A stretch of DNA of 64,000 bases from Minwuiaceae bacterium (GTDB taxonomy: Bacteria; Pseudomonadota; Alphaproteobacteria; Minwuiales; Minwuiaceae): NCBI GenBank assembly GCA_028278525.1, contig JANQEE010000017.1, forward strand, positions 1 through 64,000, given 5' to 3'. Made by a program: the position numbers and the translations under genes. Positions 23,366-31,870 of this stretch are shown here, piece by piece; the stretch's first letter is position 1, and every line of letters begins with the position of its first letter. The notes under the pieces are model-generated. The model was given only the letters and a program-made list of their open reading frames with translations, made no database searches and was not told the origin of the DNA.

Positions 23366-25386
23366 CAGTTCGCGCCTTCGGCCGCGTCGTTGAATTCGCG
23401 CAGTTCGGCCTTGATTTCCGCTCGCGTCTCTTCCAGCTCGATACGCTGCTCGTGCTTCTTCTCTTGCTTGATCAGGTCCGCCTGAAGCTCGCTCGCAAGC
23501 CGCCGTTCATCGACCGCCATCTGCGCCTGAGCCAGCGCTTCGGCGTTCTGCTGGGCCATGATCTGCGCCTGCTCGGCGATCAGGCCCTCCAACTCCTGCG
23601 GCGCGATCTGGATCGTATCGTCCCGGGCTTCCGGCACGATCCGGTCGGACGCCTTGATGCCGGCCGCCTCCACGATCCGTCTGAACGTCTCGGCAATCGC
23701 TTCCGGCGGGGCAAGCCGGGTCAGGCCGGGGTCCTGCCGCAACAGGAGCTGCCGGTCCAGCACCGCCGACAGATGCCCGACCTGCTGGTCTTTGTTGCCC
23801 GTTCCCAGGCCGACGCTCGTCGTCAGGTCCATCCGTTCCCGCCAGTCCGAAGGGTCGACGGCGACGAACTTGCTTCTTAGGCGGACAATCCGCGCCCGGT
23901 CCTGGTACTTCCTCACCAGCGCATGAATTGCCAGGAACAGGTCTTTCACGCCCGTCTCCGCGAAGATCCTGGCGATCAGTTCGACGCGCTGCTGCGCGCC
24001 TTCCGTCAGCGCATTCACTTCAACGGCCGTTCTCTGCCCGCTTAGCGCATCGGCGTTGAGGCCCTGGGAAAACCGCGTCACCCCGGTCCGCGCCTCCCGC
24101 TCCTGCAGCAGTTGCTCCAGCATCGGCACGCCGTGCTGCCACATCGCGGGAACGGGAATTTCCCGCATCAGGCCGGGCGCGGCGGTGCGCACCGCACCGC
24201 CGGGAACGTTGTTGTACCAATCCTCCAACGTGTGTTCGCCGATCGCCGGCTCCGGCAGTTCGGTACGGGTGTTGTTCGACAGGTACATGTTATCCAGAAC
24301 TTGCCGCATGATCGTCGACCGGATCTTTTGCAGGTCCATAACGAAATCGGCGATGGATAGGCCGAAGAACTTATGCGGCATCGGAACCGGCGTGATCGAA
24401 CTGAACGGAATCGAGTCCGCCTCCTCGACCTCCAGAATGTCGTTGCCCGTCACGATGACCTTGAGCAACTCGGCAATCTTGTCGCCGTCCCGGTCGACGC
24501 GGATATAGCACTCGAACACGGTTACTTCCTGCATCGGCGCGTCGGTCCGTTCGCTTTCGTCCGGATCCGTACCGTCATGGATGTAGCGAGCGTCCTGTTC
24601 GGTCTCCTGCTCGCCTAACGCCACATGCTGCGGCGCCCGCATGACTTTACCTCTGTCGAACCCTTGCTCAATCAGGTCGGACCGTGTCTTGCGCACGCGG
24701 TGCGCGACGAAAGATGCGTCCTTGATACGTTTTGCTTTCCTGGAAATCAGGAACTCTTCCGGCGGCACGTTTTCCACCGCGACCCTGCCGTCCCGTGTCT
24801 TGCGGCGGATTTTGACGTCATGAATGGCTATGGGCGCAGCCACGCCGGTCACGGGGTCTTCCAGGATCTCCGCGCGTTGCGAATGCTCGGTAACTTCCAC
24901 GTCGTCCGGCGTGACCAGTTCGACAAGCATCTCGTCCAACAGGTTCGTATAAGTCTCCTGTTCGACACGCTCGGTTTCCTGCCACCAATGCTTGACGATG
25001 CCGTTCTTCTGTAGAAGCGCGTCTTTGAACCAAGTGTATAGGATCAGGAACCCCGGATTGTCCTTGGTGAACACCCAATTCACGTAATCGGTCGCCTGTG
25101 CGGCCTGTTCCTCGTCGTTGGGCTCGACCGGATCGAAGCGGACAACCTCGTCGCTGCTCGCGAAAATCCGAAGCAGGCTGGGCAGTATCCACTCGATTGT
25201 GTCTGCCACGTCCGTCAGGACCACTTTCGAACGACCGTCCCGCTCGTCGCCGAACGGCTCGCCCAGGTAGTACCGCATTGCGGTCTCGCGCTGGTCCGAC
25301 AGCCTGCTTCCGGCGAACGTCGACGCGTCGCTCAATTCGGCATCGACGATGGCCTTCAATTCCTTATCCGTCAGCTTACGCGGCAT
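23365..25386 (-). CDS. phage portal protein
   Basis: A 673-residue portal protein of the long podovirus type. Recognisable blocks are YYLGEPFGDERDGRSKVV, IEWILPSLLRIF, a central WYNNVPGG, and the FSQGLNADAL region that precedes the crown helices. The long C-terminal coiled coil (residues about 590-660, Gln/Ala/Glu-rich) resembles the barrel of P22-like portals. The portal forms the dodecameric DNA channel and docks the terminase. The ATG at 25386 is used; an upstream GTG adds five residues. Confidence 0.85.
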   Translation of the reverse strand: MPRKLTDKELKAIVDAELSDASTFAGSRLSDQRETAMRYYLGEPFGDERDGRSKVVLTDVADTIEWILPSLLRIFASSDEVVRFDPVEPNDEEQAAQATDYVNWVFTKDNPGFLILYTWFKDALLQKNGIVKHWWQETERVEQETYTNLLDEMLVELVTPDDVEVTEHSQRAEILEDPVTGVAAPIAIHDVKIRRKTRDGRVAVENVPPEEFLISRKAKRIKDASFVAHRVRKTRSDLIEQGFDRGKVMRAPQHVALGEQETEQDARYIHDGTDPDESERTDAPMQEVTVFECYIRVDRDGDKIAELLKVIVTGNDILEVEEADSIPFSSITPVPMPHKFFGLSIADFVMDLQKIRSTIMRQVLDNMYLSNNTRTELPEPAIGEHTLEDWYNNVPGGAVRTAAPGLMREIPVPAMWQHGVPMLEQLLQEREARTGVTRFSQGLNADALSGQRTAVEVNALTEGAQQRVELIARIFAETGVKDLFLAIHALVRKYQDRARIVRLRSKFVAVDPSDWRERMDLTTSVGLGTGNKDQQVGHLSAVLDRQLLLRQDPGLTRLAPPEAIAETFRRIVEAAGIKASDRIVPEARDDTIQIAPQELEGLIAEQAQIMAQQNAEALAQAQMAVDERRLASELQADLIKQEKKHEQRIELEETRAEIKAELREFNDAAEGAN

Positions 25387-25425
25387 GCGCGAGCACCCCA
25401 CCGTCTCTCGGCTTAATCGACATCG

Positions 25426-26709
25426 TCATACGATCCATCCCGTATTGGGCCTGTTTTGGCCGCGGGGTTTCGGCGTTTCCTTTAGACCGACCGCCAAATA
25501 CCGAAACGCGTCGGCGGAGTGAGACGCCCAGTCATGTAGAGGCCGATCCTTGAATGCTTTCAACGCACTGTCCCATTCGCGCCGATACTGGCGGAGCGAC
25601 TCTATTCCCCGCCTGCATTTGCCGGCGTCTATCCAACACCTCGGCAGAATCAGCCTCACCGCGTTGACGCCGTCGTCCAGCCCCAGCCGCGGGACAACGC
25701 GAACCTTGATACCGAGACCGGCCAGGGTCTCCCGGCGCGAGCGGCCGGTCCCCAACTCCCGCACTTCCACGTCATGCGGCGCAAGATGTTCGCCGTAGAC
25801 GTATGGCTTGTCCTTCAACGCCTTTGCGAAGTGTTCGAGACCCACGCCGCTTGCCTCGTAGTGATCGATCAGCCGAACTTCGCGCCCAACCTGCTGAAAG
25901 AACCAGATGGCGGTGGAATCGCCGATCCCCAGATCCCAGGCCGTATGTACGGGATACTGCGGCTCATAGGGCACATTGCCGATCCGCCCCTCTGCCTCGG
26001 CTTCCGACATCGCTTTCGCGTAATACGCGCCGATCAGCGGCGCATCGAACGAACAGTAGAATTCCTGCTGCACGATCTCGTCCGACATCCCGCCTTCCCG
26101 CTCCTCGTCAATCGCCGTCGGAGGAATCGCATCGGTGTTGTCGACAGTCTGTAGGTCGGCGAACCAACCGTCTCTCTCACGCGCCAGATCGTACAGACCG
26201 GCGCCGTGGTTTCGCCCGCGTGGCGTATAGATGAACAACGCCCAGCCACCGTTCTCAGCCAGGATCGGCCGGATATAGTCCCAGGCGGCCGGGTCGGCGA
26301 CGGCATACTCGGAGAATACGACGCCGACCGGATTGGCGCCGATCAGAGCGTTATAGTTGTCCGAGCCGACCACCTGCCAGATCGAGCCGCATTTCAGCTC
26401 GATCTTCATCTCCTGCTTGTTCGTGGCTTTACGCAGCGACTTCGGAAACACTTGATCGATAACGCGTCTGCCACTTCGGTCAATGCCGTCCCACACCACC
26501 TTTCTTCCTTGGGTCGCGAGCGGCAGCATGTGCCAATACGTCCCAATTCGCTGATGGGCGGAAACCGACGTAAAGTTCAGCGCTGTCGAGTCCTTGCCTG
26601 CCCGCCGATGCCACACGGCAACCGCCCGTTTACCGCCGGCGCTGAGATACCGCCAGAGCGGCAATTGATACTCCCGGGGCTGCCACTCGTACGGTAAGAT
26701 GATTTCCAC
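25426..26709 (-). CDS. terminase large subunit
   Basis: A 427-residue ATPase-nuclease that packages DNA. The Walker A-like motif HRRAGKDS is at residues 34-41 and Walker B VVFSEYA at 130-136. The RNase H-like nuclease domain shows WDLGIGDS (about residue 258) and a late Asp in HDWASHSADAFRY near the C-terminus. Length fits the podovirus family. It is followed after 39 bases by the portal gene and preceded by the small subunit, the standard order. Confidence 0.9.
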   Translation of the reverse strand: MEIILPYEWQPREYQLPLWRYLSAGGKRAVAVWHRRAGKDSTALNFTSVSAHQRIGTYWHMLPLATQGRKVVWDGIDRSGRRVIDQVFPKSLRKATNKQEMKIELKCGSIWQVVGSDNYNALIGANPVGVVFSEYAVADPAAWDYIRPILAENGGWALFIYTPRGRNHGAGLYDLARERDGWFADLQTVDNTDAIPPTAIDEEREGGMSDEIVQQEFYCSFDAPLIGAYYAKAMSEAEAEGRIGNVPYEPQYPVHTAWDLGIGDSTAIWFFQQVGREVRLIDHYEASGVGLEHFAKALKDKPYVYGEHLAPHDVEVRELGTGRSRRETLAGLGIKVRVVPRLGLDDGVNAVRLILPRCWIDAGKCRRGIESLRQYRREWDSALKAFKDRPLHDWASHSADAFRYLAVGLKETPKPRGQNRPNTGWIV

Positions 26710-26769
26710 ATAGCCACCTTGATCAAGTTGTCGGTTGCGGACCTCGCCGCCGCGGCACCCGAAACGCCG

Positions 26770-27198
26770 TCAGTTGCCGTCGTTGTCGAATTTCTGAATC
26801 TTCACCGTGATCGGCACGCCGCCGCGCTCGCCGGCGTCGGCGCGGTCGCGGAACTTTTCCGGGCGGTTACCCCGCAATAAGAGACCTAAGAGCGAATCCG
26901 AATATCTTCGGACAACGCCGATCTTTTGCCCTTGGTAGAACACGGGTTCCTCAACGCCGTCGACAGCGCGGCGGCGCGCTTCTGCCTCAAGCGCAGCGCC
27001 TGCCAGTTCCTCCGCTTCACGCCAACGCTCGGCGAATGCCGGATCTTCCTCTCGTAGGTCCAGTACCGGCTCGACGGAAAGCCCTGCCGTTTTCGCCGCC
27101 AATGGGACGCTGCCGGTGCGGGCGAGCGCTCGAAGGAACTTTCCTTTCTTCTGCGGCGTCAGCCTCGGCGCGGCCGCGGTGCTACGCTGTTTAGACAC
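26770..27198 (-). CDS. terminase small subunit
   Basis: A 142-residue DNA-recognition subunit. The N-terminal half has a helix-turn-helix (LTPQKKGKFLRALARTGSVP, then AAKTAGLSVEPVLDLREEDP) of the type found in terminase small subunits that bind packaging sites. The basic N-terminus and the acidic middle fit. The GTG at 27198 is preceded by GGAGG five bases away; the frame opens at 27210. It is the first gene of the phage-derived operon. Confidence 0.8.
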   Translation of the reverse strand: MSKQRSTAAAPRLTPQKKGKFLRALARTGSVPLAAKTAGLSVEPVLDLREEDPAFAERWREAEELAGAALEAEARRRAVDGVEEPVFYQGQKIGVVRRYSDSLLGLLLRGNRPEKFRDRADAGERGGVPITVKIQKFDNDGN

Positions 27199-27353
27199 GC
27201 ACACCTCCACAGCGGCGCCTCGGCCTTCTGGCCGGCAACCGAAACGGTTACGTCAAGTCTGTTAAGTGATTGGGATCGGGACCAGTTGGCCCTGAAACGG
27301 ACAGCGCCCGGGGCTTGTCGGCCGCCGGGCGCAGTCGTTCTGGATGGCCGGAA

Positions 27354-27397
27354 CATGTGATAGCAGCCGTCTGCTCGTCAAGCAGAAAAATCACATG
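27354..27397. repeat. nested inverted repeat upstream of the terminase operon
   Basis: CATGTGAT (27354-27361) and ATCACATG (27390-27397) are an 8-bp inverted pair. Inside them lies CTGCT-CGTCA-AGCAG and an overlapping AGCAG-CCGT-CTGCT, which can form alternative hairpins. The structure lies 156 bases upstream of the small terminase gene and could be an operator, a transcript hairpin, or the packaging or junction region of the element. Confidence 0.5.
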
Positions 27398-27436
27398 GCG
27401 GTCTCCTGATCTCCTTTTTCCCCGGAATACCGCGAT

Positions 27437-27606
27437 TTATCGATTCTTTCCGAGGAAGCCGACCAGATGCCCGGCGATCTTCCGGATCTGTTTCTCCTCC
27501 GATCCTTCGGTAATTCGGTAGCGGTGGTGCGGCGCGATCTCCGTTTCGAAAATTGATCCAGTTCCTTAAGCGTCGCCTGTATGTCTTGTGGAATCGTAAA
27601 ATCCGT
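27437..27606 (-). pseudogene. remnant: N-terminal end of an acyl-CoA dehydrogenase-like gene
   Basis: On the minus strand, codons starting at 27606 read (T)DFTIPQDIQATLKELDQF. This resembles the extreme N-terminus of an acyl-CoA dehydrogenase subgroup, but the expected ATG is ACG. After DQF the frame must shift by one base to continue as ETEIAPHHRYRITEG and then a short helix ending in TAA at 27437. A single deleted base in a TTTATC-like run would explain the shift. The rest of the enzyme is missing. It lies at the right edge of the phage-derived locus, so the element or its arrival may have disrupted the gene. Confidence 0.4.
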
Positions 27607-27691
27607 TCCCCTGGCCTACCCTTCTCAATCCAACTCGGCGGCCGATGCCGCGTGCCAATTCTGTCAGGCCGTCCACCGCGAAAGGAATGTC

Positions 27692-28180
27692 ATGAAGAAC
27701 CTTATCGACACCGCGCAATTGGCGGCCGATCTGCTGAAGAAAAACGGCCAAACGGTGTCCGTCAGTGAGTCGGCGGCGGGTGGGCTGATATCCGCGGCGC
27801 TGGTGGCGATTCCCGGCGCGTCCGCCTACTACATCGGCGGCACGGTGATATACACGCACGATGCGCGGCGCGGTTTGCTGGGCATTACCGAAACGGATAT
27901 GAGCGGCATGCGGGCAAGCACGGAGCCTTACGCGCTGCTCGGCGCGCAAAAAATCCGCGCACAACTCAACACGACCTGGGCGATTGCCGAGACCGGAGCG
28001 AGCGGGCCGACCGGAAACCGCTACGGCGATGCGCCGGGACATGCCTGTATCGCGGTCGCCGGCCCAATGGAAAGAACCCTAACCATGGAGACCGGCGACA
28101 GCGACAGAGAAGCCAATATGCAGGCGTTTGCCGAAGCCGCGCTGCGATTGCTTGCGGATACGATTGCTCAGTCAGGGTGA
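27692..28180 (+). CDS. pncC: CinA-family nicotinamide-nucleotide amidohydrolase (PncC-like)
   Basis: A 162-residue single-domain protein matching the C-terminal CinA domain, which deamidates NMN to nicotinate mononucleotide in NAD salvage. Motifs visible are VSVSESAAGGLISAAL (catalytic Ser region, residues about 23-38), YYIGGTVIYT, AETGASGPTGNRYG (about residues 107-120) and a final HACIAV strand. An AAAGGA precedes the ATG at 27692. Upstream in-frame codons back to 27581 look non-coding. The gene is monocistronic or heads the small plus-strand group that follows. Confidence 0.85.
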   Translation: MKNLIDTAQLAADLLKKNGQTVSVSESAAGGLISAALVAIPGASAYYIGGTVIYTHDARRGLLGITETDMSGMRASTEPYALLGAQKIRAQLNTTWAIAETGASGPTGNRYGDAPGHACIAVAGPMERTLTMETGDSDREANMQAFAEAALRLLADTIAQSG

Positions 28181-28252
28181 GCCGGCCGCCTGCTTGACAG
28201 GAGATGGGCGCCTATCCAGCATTGCAGGTCCAACAGCCGACGGAGCTGACGC

Positions 28253-28486
28253 ATGTCTCACGTTAGGTACATTGATCGGACTCGCGCGTATTACGAGTCG
28301 CAGGGATACGACAAACCCTACGAGTGGGCGCATTTCGAAGACGTGCCCTTCTCCACGCTCAAGAAGCCGCTTTCGGAATGCCGCGTCGAGTTGGCATCAA
28401 CCAGCGATATTGCGATAAAGCCGGAAAAAGGGGTGACAACGACCCGTAGCGACGGGGACTTCGTCGGAACCGTAAAGCAACGCTAA
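28253..28486 (+). CDS. short protein resembling the N-terminus of glycine/proline reductase B-type proteins
   Basis: A 77-residue protein: YIDRTRAYYESQGYDKPYEW, then HFEDVPF and LKKPLSECRVELASTSDIA. I recognise this as the opening segment of the GrdB/PrdB-like (glycine, sarcosine or D-proline reductase selenoprotein B-type) family found in many alphaproteobacteria, where full-length proteins exceed 200 residues. Here it ends after a short hydrophilic tail, so it is truncated or has become a stand-alone fragment. The gene is 22 bases upstream of a glutaredoxin, suggesting a redox pairing. Confidence 0.55.
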   Translation: MSHVRYIDRTRAYYESQGYDKPYEWAHFEDVPFSTLKKPLSECRVELASTSDIAIKPEKGVTTTRSDGDFVGTVKQR

Positions 28487-28508
28487 GCGGAAGGAGAGCT
28501 TTAGCCGC

Positions 28509-28748
28509 ATGCCCGACAGAGTAATCGTCTATTCGACACCTTTATGCGCGCCGTGCGAGCGGCTGAAAGACTATCTCCGCACAAAGGGCATCGACTTCAC
28601 CGTCAAGGACCTGATGATGGATGAAGAGGCAGCCGAGTTGATGGAAAGCCGCAACATACGAACCTCGCCGGCGCTCCAGGTCGGTGAGGAGATCCTAGCC
28701 GGCGCGGACCTGAAGCCGGAAACGATCGACGCCTTACTCAAGCAATAG
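28509..28748 (+). CDS. glutaredoxin-like thiol oxidoreductase
   Basis: A 79-residue thioredoxin-fold protein. The active site CAPC is at residues 12-15 (YSTPLCAPCERL), and the cis-Pro region is TSPALQVG (residues about 52-59). The size and the YSTP opening match NrdH/glutaredoxin-3 type proteins. It is sandwiched between the GrdB-like fragment and an acyl-CoA dehydrogenase with short spacers, so all may be co-transcribed. Partner substrates are unknown. Confidence 0.85.
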   Translation: MPDRVIVYSTPLCAPCERLKDYLRTKGIDFTVKDLMMDEEAAELMESRNIRTSPALQVGEEILAGADLKPETIDALLKQ

Positions 28749-28761
28749 TCGGCGTTGTCAA

Positions 28762-29916
28762 ATGGACGAAAAAGTCGTCGCCGCCAACGTCGGTGAGGTT
28801 GCTGCGCGTTTCGCGGAACATCGCGCGGAGCGGCTAAACCGTACGAACTTGGATCAAGCCGACTTTGCCGACTTGGCCGGAACCGGCTTCCTTTCGACAG
28901 GCATTCCGGTTGAACGTGGCGGGCTTTGGCGCGACATGCGGCAGTCCACGCGCTTGATTTGTGAACTCGTCCGCACCATCGCCAGAACCGATCCGTCGCT
29001 CGCGCTCGTCTCCACCATGCATACCGCCGTACTATTTTTCTGGCTGCGCAACGATGCCTGTCCTGCCGCCCTGCAAAAATCTTGGGCGGAGCAATGCGAT
29101 ACGATCTTCAGCGGCGTTCAGGACGGGCATTGGTGGGGCACCATCGCGTCCGAACCCGGCAGCGGCGGCGACCTGCTCGCCTCGAACACCGTCGCGGTGC
29201 CGGCCGCGGATGGAAACGACCGGATCACCGGCGACAAGCATTTTGGCAGCGGGTCCGGTGCCCTGTCGTACATGGTCACCACGGCTGTTCCGAAGGGAGA
29301 AGACCTCCCGGATCTTTTCTTCCTGGATACACGAAAGACTGATTGGGACGGTTCCACCGGAATGCGGCTGGTTCGCGAATGGGACGGCATCGGCATGGCC
29401 GCCACCCAGAGCCATGCATTCCGCTTCGATGAGTTTCCAGCGGTGCGCTACGCCCGCCCCGGCCAGGCGCTCGAGTTGGCACCCGCGTCGGCGGCCTTTA
29501 CGGCTTGCACCTTTTCAGCCGTCATCGTCGGCATCATCGACGCGGCTCTCGCCGAAGCACAGGCGCGATTGCGTCCAAGGTCGGACGGTATGCGGCCCTA
29601 CGAAAAGGTCGAATGGTCTACCGCAGTCAACGAATGCTGGCTGATCGAGCAGGCCTATCTCGGCATGTTGCTCTCGGTCGAACAGGACGGCAACCCTGGT
29701 CCGTCGACCGCGCGCGGCAAAGCCGCCATCGCCGGACTAGCCGAACAGGCCATGACCCGGATTTCCAGAGTGATCGGCGGCAGCAGCCTGTCGCGCGGCG
29801 CGCCCTTTGGCCAGTGGGGCCAGGACGTTCGTGCCCTCGGCTTTCTCCGGCCGCCGTGGAGCCTGGCTTATGACGCGCTGTTCGACCACACTTGGACCGA
29901 AACGGAACAGAGGTAG
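28762..29916 (+). CDS. acyl-CoA dehydrogenase family flavoprotein
   Basis: A 384-residue FAD enzyme. It has the N-terminal helical domain, the middle beta domain with a GTIASEPGSGGD flavin/substrate loop (about residues 128-139) and GDKHFGSGSG, and the C-terminal helical bundle ending near GGSSLSRGAPFGQWGQDVR. The length fits the family, including DszC/HpaH-like monooxygenase relatives. The usual catalytic Glu of fatty-acid beta-oxidation enzymes cannot be placed with confidence. The next gene, a methyltransferase, begins 6 bases downstream. Confidence 0.82.
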   Translation: MDEKVVAANVGEVAARFAEHRAERLNRTNLDQADFADLAGTGFLSTGIPVERGGLWRDMRQSTRLICELVRTIARTDPSLALVSTMHTAVLFFWLRNDACPAALQKSWAEQCDTIFSGVQDGHWWGTIASEPGSGGDLLASNTVAVPAADGNDRITGDKHFGSGSGALSYMVTTAVPKGEDLPDLFFLDTRKTDWDGSTGMRLVREWDGIGMAATQSHAFRFDEFPAVRYARPGQALELAPASAAFTACTFSAVIVGIIDAALAEAQARLRPRSDGMRPYEKVEWSTAVNECWLIEQAYLGMLLSVEQDGNPGPSTARGKAAIAGLAEQAMTRISRVIGGSSLSRGAPFGQWGQDVRALGFLRPPWSLAYDALFDHTWTETEQR

Positions 29917-29922
29917 TAGGCG

Positions 29923-30924
29923 GTGGCTGAGAAACGTCTGGATAGTGTGCGTCTGCAAAACATCGCCCAGGCATACGGGCAATCGGCGGCGCTCATGTCG
30001 GCCGTCGAACTGGGGCTGTTCACGAAGGTAAGCCAGGGCGCCGAGACGATCGACCAGATCGCGTCGGCGCTCGATATTCACCCGACCAATGCGGAACGGT
30101 TGGTGACCATGTGCGCCGCCATGGACCTGCTAGCCGTTGAGAACGGCCGCTACCGCAATGCGCCGGACGTGGAGCGGTTTCTCGTCGAAGGATCGCCGCG
30201 ATACGCCGGCGCCTGGATGTTGTTCACCAAACCGGGCTGGGGCGAATGGGGCCGGCTGACCGACCACCTGCGGAACAAAGACCTGTCCGTCATGGGCGAC
30301 ATCACCGACTACACCGTCGACGATGCCCGCCGCTACCACAAGGCGACCTTCAGCATCGGCCTCGGCGCCGGCAGGCGTTTCGTGCGACAGGTCGATTTGT
30401 CAAAGCGGAATAAGATCCTCGACCTCGGCGGCGGCTCCGGCGCCTATTGCATCGCCGCCGCGACGGCGCATCCGCATATCCGTGCCACGGTCTTCGACCT
30501 GCCGCCCGTCGCCACCGTCGCATCCGAATTCATTGCGGAGAACGGCGTATCCGACAGGGTAGCGGCGCAGGCCGGCGATTTCACCGCGGACCCGTTTCCC
30601 ACCGACGCCGACGTCGTGATCATGGCCAGTAACCTGCCGATGTACGGCCGCGATATGATCCAAACGGTTATCGGCAAAGCCTACGAAGCCTTATTGCCGG
30701 GCGGCGAAATGCACCTGATCGGGGAGACGCTGAACGACGACCGCGCCGGTCCGATTGGGCCCGCCTACTGGGGGCTCGGCCAGGCGACGCAGGATACGCT
30801 CGGGCTCGCCCATTCCGAAGCCGACTGCGTCGGGTATTTCACCAACGCGGGCTTCCAAAACGTACAGGTCCATGCCTTCGTGGAAGGCAGCCTCAGCCGC
30901 GTGTGCGGATTCAAACCGGTTTGA
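29923..30924 (+). CDS. SAM-dependent O-methyltransferase (acetylserotonin/hydroxyneurosporene OMT-like)
   Basis: A 333-residue class I methyltransferase. It has an N-terminal winged-helix dimerisation domain (residues about 15-100, TIDQIASALDIHPTNAERLV) and a Rossmann methyltransferase domain with the SAM-binding motif ILDLGGGSGAYCIAAA (about residues 158-173) and the downstream acidic TVFDLPPV. The start is a GTG 6 bases after the dehydrogenase stop. The pair suggests a small modification pathway for an aromatic or polyketide-like substrate, which cannot be named. Confidence 0.85.
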   Translation: MAEKRLDSVRLQNIAQAYGQSAALMSAVELGLFTKVSQGAETIDQIASALDIHPTNAERLVTMCAAMDLLAVENGRYRNAPDVERFLVEGSPRYAGAWMLFTKPGWGEWGRLTDHLRNKDLSVMGDITDYTVDDARRYHKATFSIGLGAGRRFVRQVDLSKRNKILDLGGGSGAYCIAAATAHPHIRATVFDLPPVATVASEFIAENGVSDRVAAQAGDFTADPFPTDADVVIMASNLPMYGRDMIQTVIGKAYEALLPGGEMHLIGETLNDDRAGPIGPAYWGLGQATQDTLGLAHSEADCVGYFTNAGFQNVQVHAFVEGSLSRVCGFKPV

Positions 30925-30935
30925 AGTCGCGCGCC

Positions 30936-31526
30936 TCATTCATCGAACGGCAAGGCCTCGCCCTCCGGCACCGGTACAGCGAAAGCGTTCAGCGTCATCG
31001 CGACCAGGCCGTAGTAGCCAAGCAGGCTGATCAGGTCGACGACTTGCTGTTCGCCGAGTAGCTCAATAGCTCGATTGTAAGTCGCGTCGCCGACCCGGCG
31101 CGTATCCAGCATCTCCCGGCTGAAGTCATAAACCGCCGCGGCTTTTTCGTCCTCGAACGCCGGCCGCTGCCCCGCTTTCAGTGCGGCGATCACCTCTTCG
31201 TCCAGGCCGGCGCGGCGGGCAAGCCTTTCATGCGCCCACCATTCGAACTGCGCCTTCCATTCAAAGGCGGTCATGAGGACCGCGATCTCCAGCAACTGAT
31301 TGGGCAGTGAATTCGAGAACCGCAATGCCTCGCCCAGAGCCTGGACTCGCAAGCCCACCTCGGGACTGTATAGAAACGCATTGAACGGCCCGACCAAGCC
31401 ACCGTCCGGTTTGGTCAGGCTGCCGGCCGCCGTGGCCTCGCTGCGCCGGCCACCGGTGATCCCGTCATAGACCTGCCGCTGGGCATTGGATAGCTGGTCC
31501 GGCCTGAGAACCTGAATTCTGCTCAT
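30936..31526 (-). CDS. carboxymuconolactone decarboxylase-family protein
   Basis: A 196-residue all-helical protein with the CMD-domain pattern: LPNQLLEIAVLMTAFEWKAQ (about residues 76-95), WWAHERLARRAGLDEEVI, then YDFSREML and a C-terminal LLGYYGLVAMTLNAF. The peroxidase-type CxxC of AhpD is absent, so it belongs to the cysteine-free branch. Members act as decarboxylases or as partners in aromatic degradation. It converges with the methyltransferase gene, 11 bases apart. Confidence 0.82.
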   Translation of the reverse strand: MSRIQVLRPDQLSNAQRQVYDGITGGRRSEATAAGSLTKPDGGLVGPFNAFLYSPEVGLRVQALGEALRFSNSLPNQLLEIAVLMTAFEWKAQFEWWAHERLARRAGLDEEVIAALKAGQRPAFEDEKAAAVYDFSREMLDTRRVGDATYNRAIELLGEQQVVDLISLLGYYGLVAMTLNAFAVPVPEGEALPFDE

Positions 31527-31629
31527 TCCTGCACTCCCTGTGAATGATCTGGCAATCTATAGGGTGCAGGACTACTCTACCTGATCCGCTGGCGGCAACC
31601 GCTGGCATCCGGCGCGGGCGTCGCTAGCT

Positions 31630-31836
31630 GTGACTACGGTCTTTATACTCTTGCTCTTGGTTATTGGTTTCGGCGCCGCGGCGGTGGTATTCGCCTATGT
31701 ATTTGCTGCCATCGTCTGCCGATTTGTCGACAAAGACGGCAGGGACGACCTGAAGGTCCGGCAGACCATTCGTTACGGGTTTGCCTATTTGGCCTGTTAC
31801 ACCGGTATCTGGTGGGTAAGTCTGAAAATCATCTGA
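31630..31836 (+). CDS. small two-helix membrane protein
   Basis: A 68-residue protein from a GTG start. The first helix (about residues 3-30) and a second (about residues 48-65) flank a charged loop (RFVDKDGRDDLKVRQ), giving a hairpin topology. The sequence and codon usage look genuine. No known family is recognised. It is divergent from the CMD-family gene and converges with the next minus-strand gene. Confidence 0.6.
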   Translation: MTTVFILLLLVIGFGAAAVVFAYVFAAIVCRFVDKDGRDDLKVRQTIRYGFAYLACYTGIWWVSLKII

Positions 31837-31870
31837 CGGCTGGAATATCCGTCGCCGGGCAGCCCGATGC

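Larger units (their letters stand above)
10281..27198 (-). mobile_element. podovirus-like prophage or virion-only locus (SU10-type head module)
   Basis: About 17 kb of almost entirely minus-strand, overlapping genes: small and large terminase, portal, two virion proteins, scaffold, major capsid, adaptor, tail and fibre proteins, then a coiled-coil membrane protein, an XRE regulator and a small lipoprotein-like gene. The head module order (portal, scaffold, DUF5309-like capsid, adaptor) matches short-tailed phages related to SU10/P22-like viruses. No integrase, recombinase, replication gene, endolysin or contractile or long-tail tape-measure gene was found inside. It may be a decayed prophage, a satellite, or a domesticated particle. 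Only one gene, a radical SAM protein, runs against the rest. Confidence 0.8.

Noticed and set aside
10281-27198. RcGTA-type gene transfer agent cluster
   Set aside because: The locus lacks the HK97 protease, tape-measure and long-tail genes of that cluster; the head genes are of the short-tailed SU10 type. A different domesticated particle remains possible.
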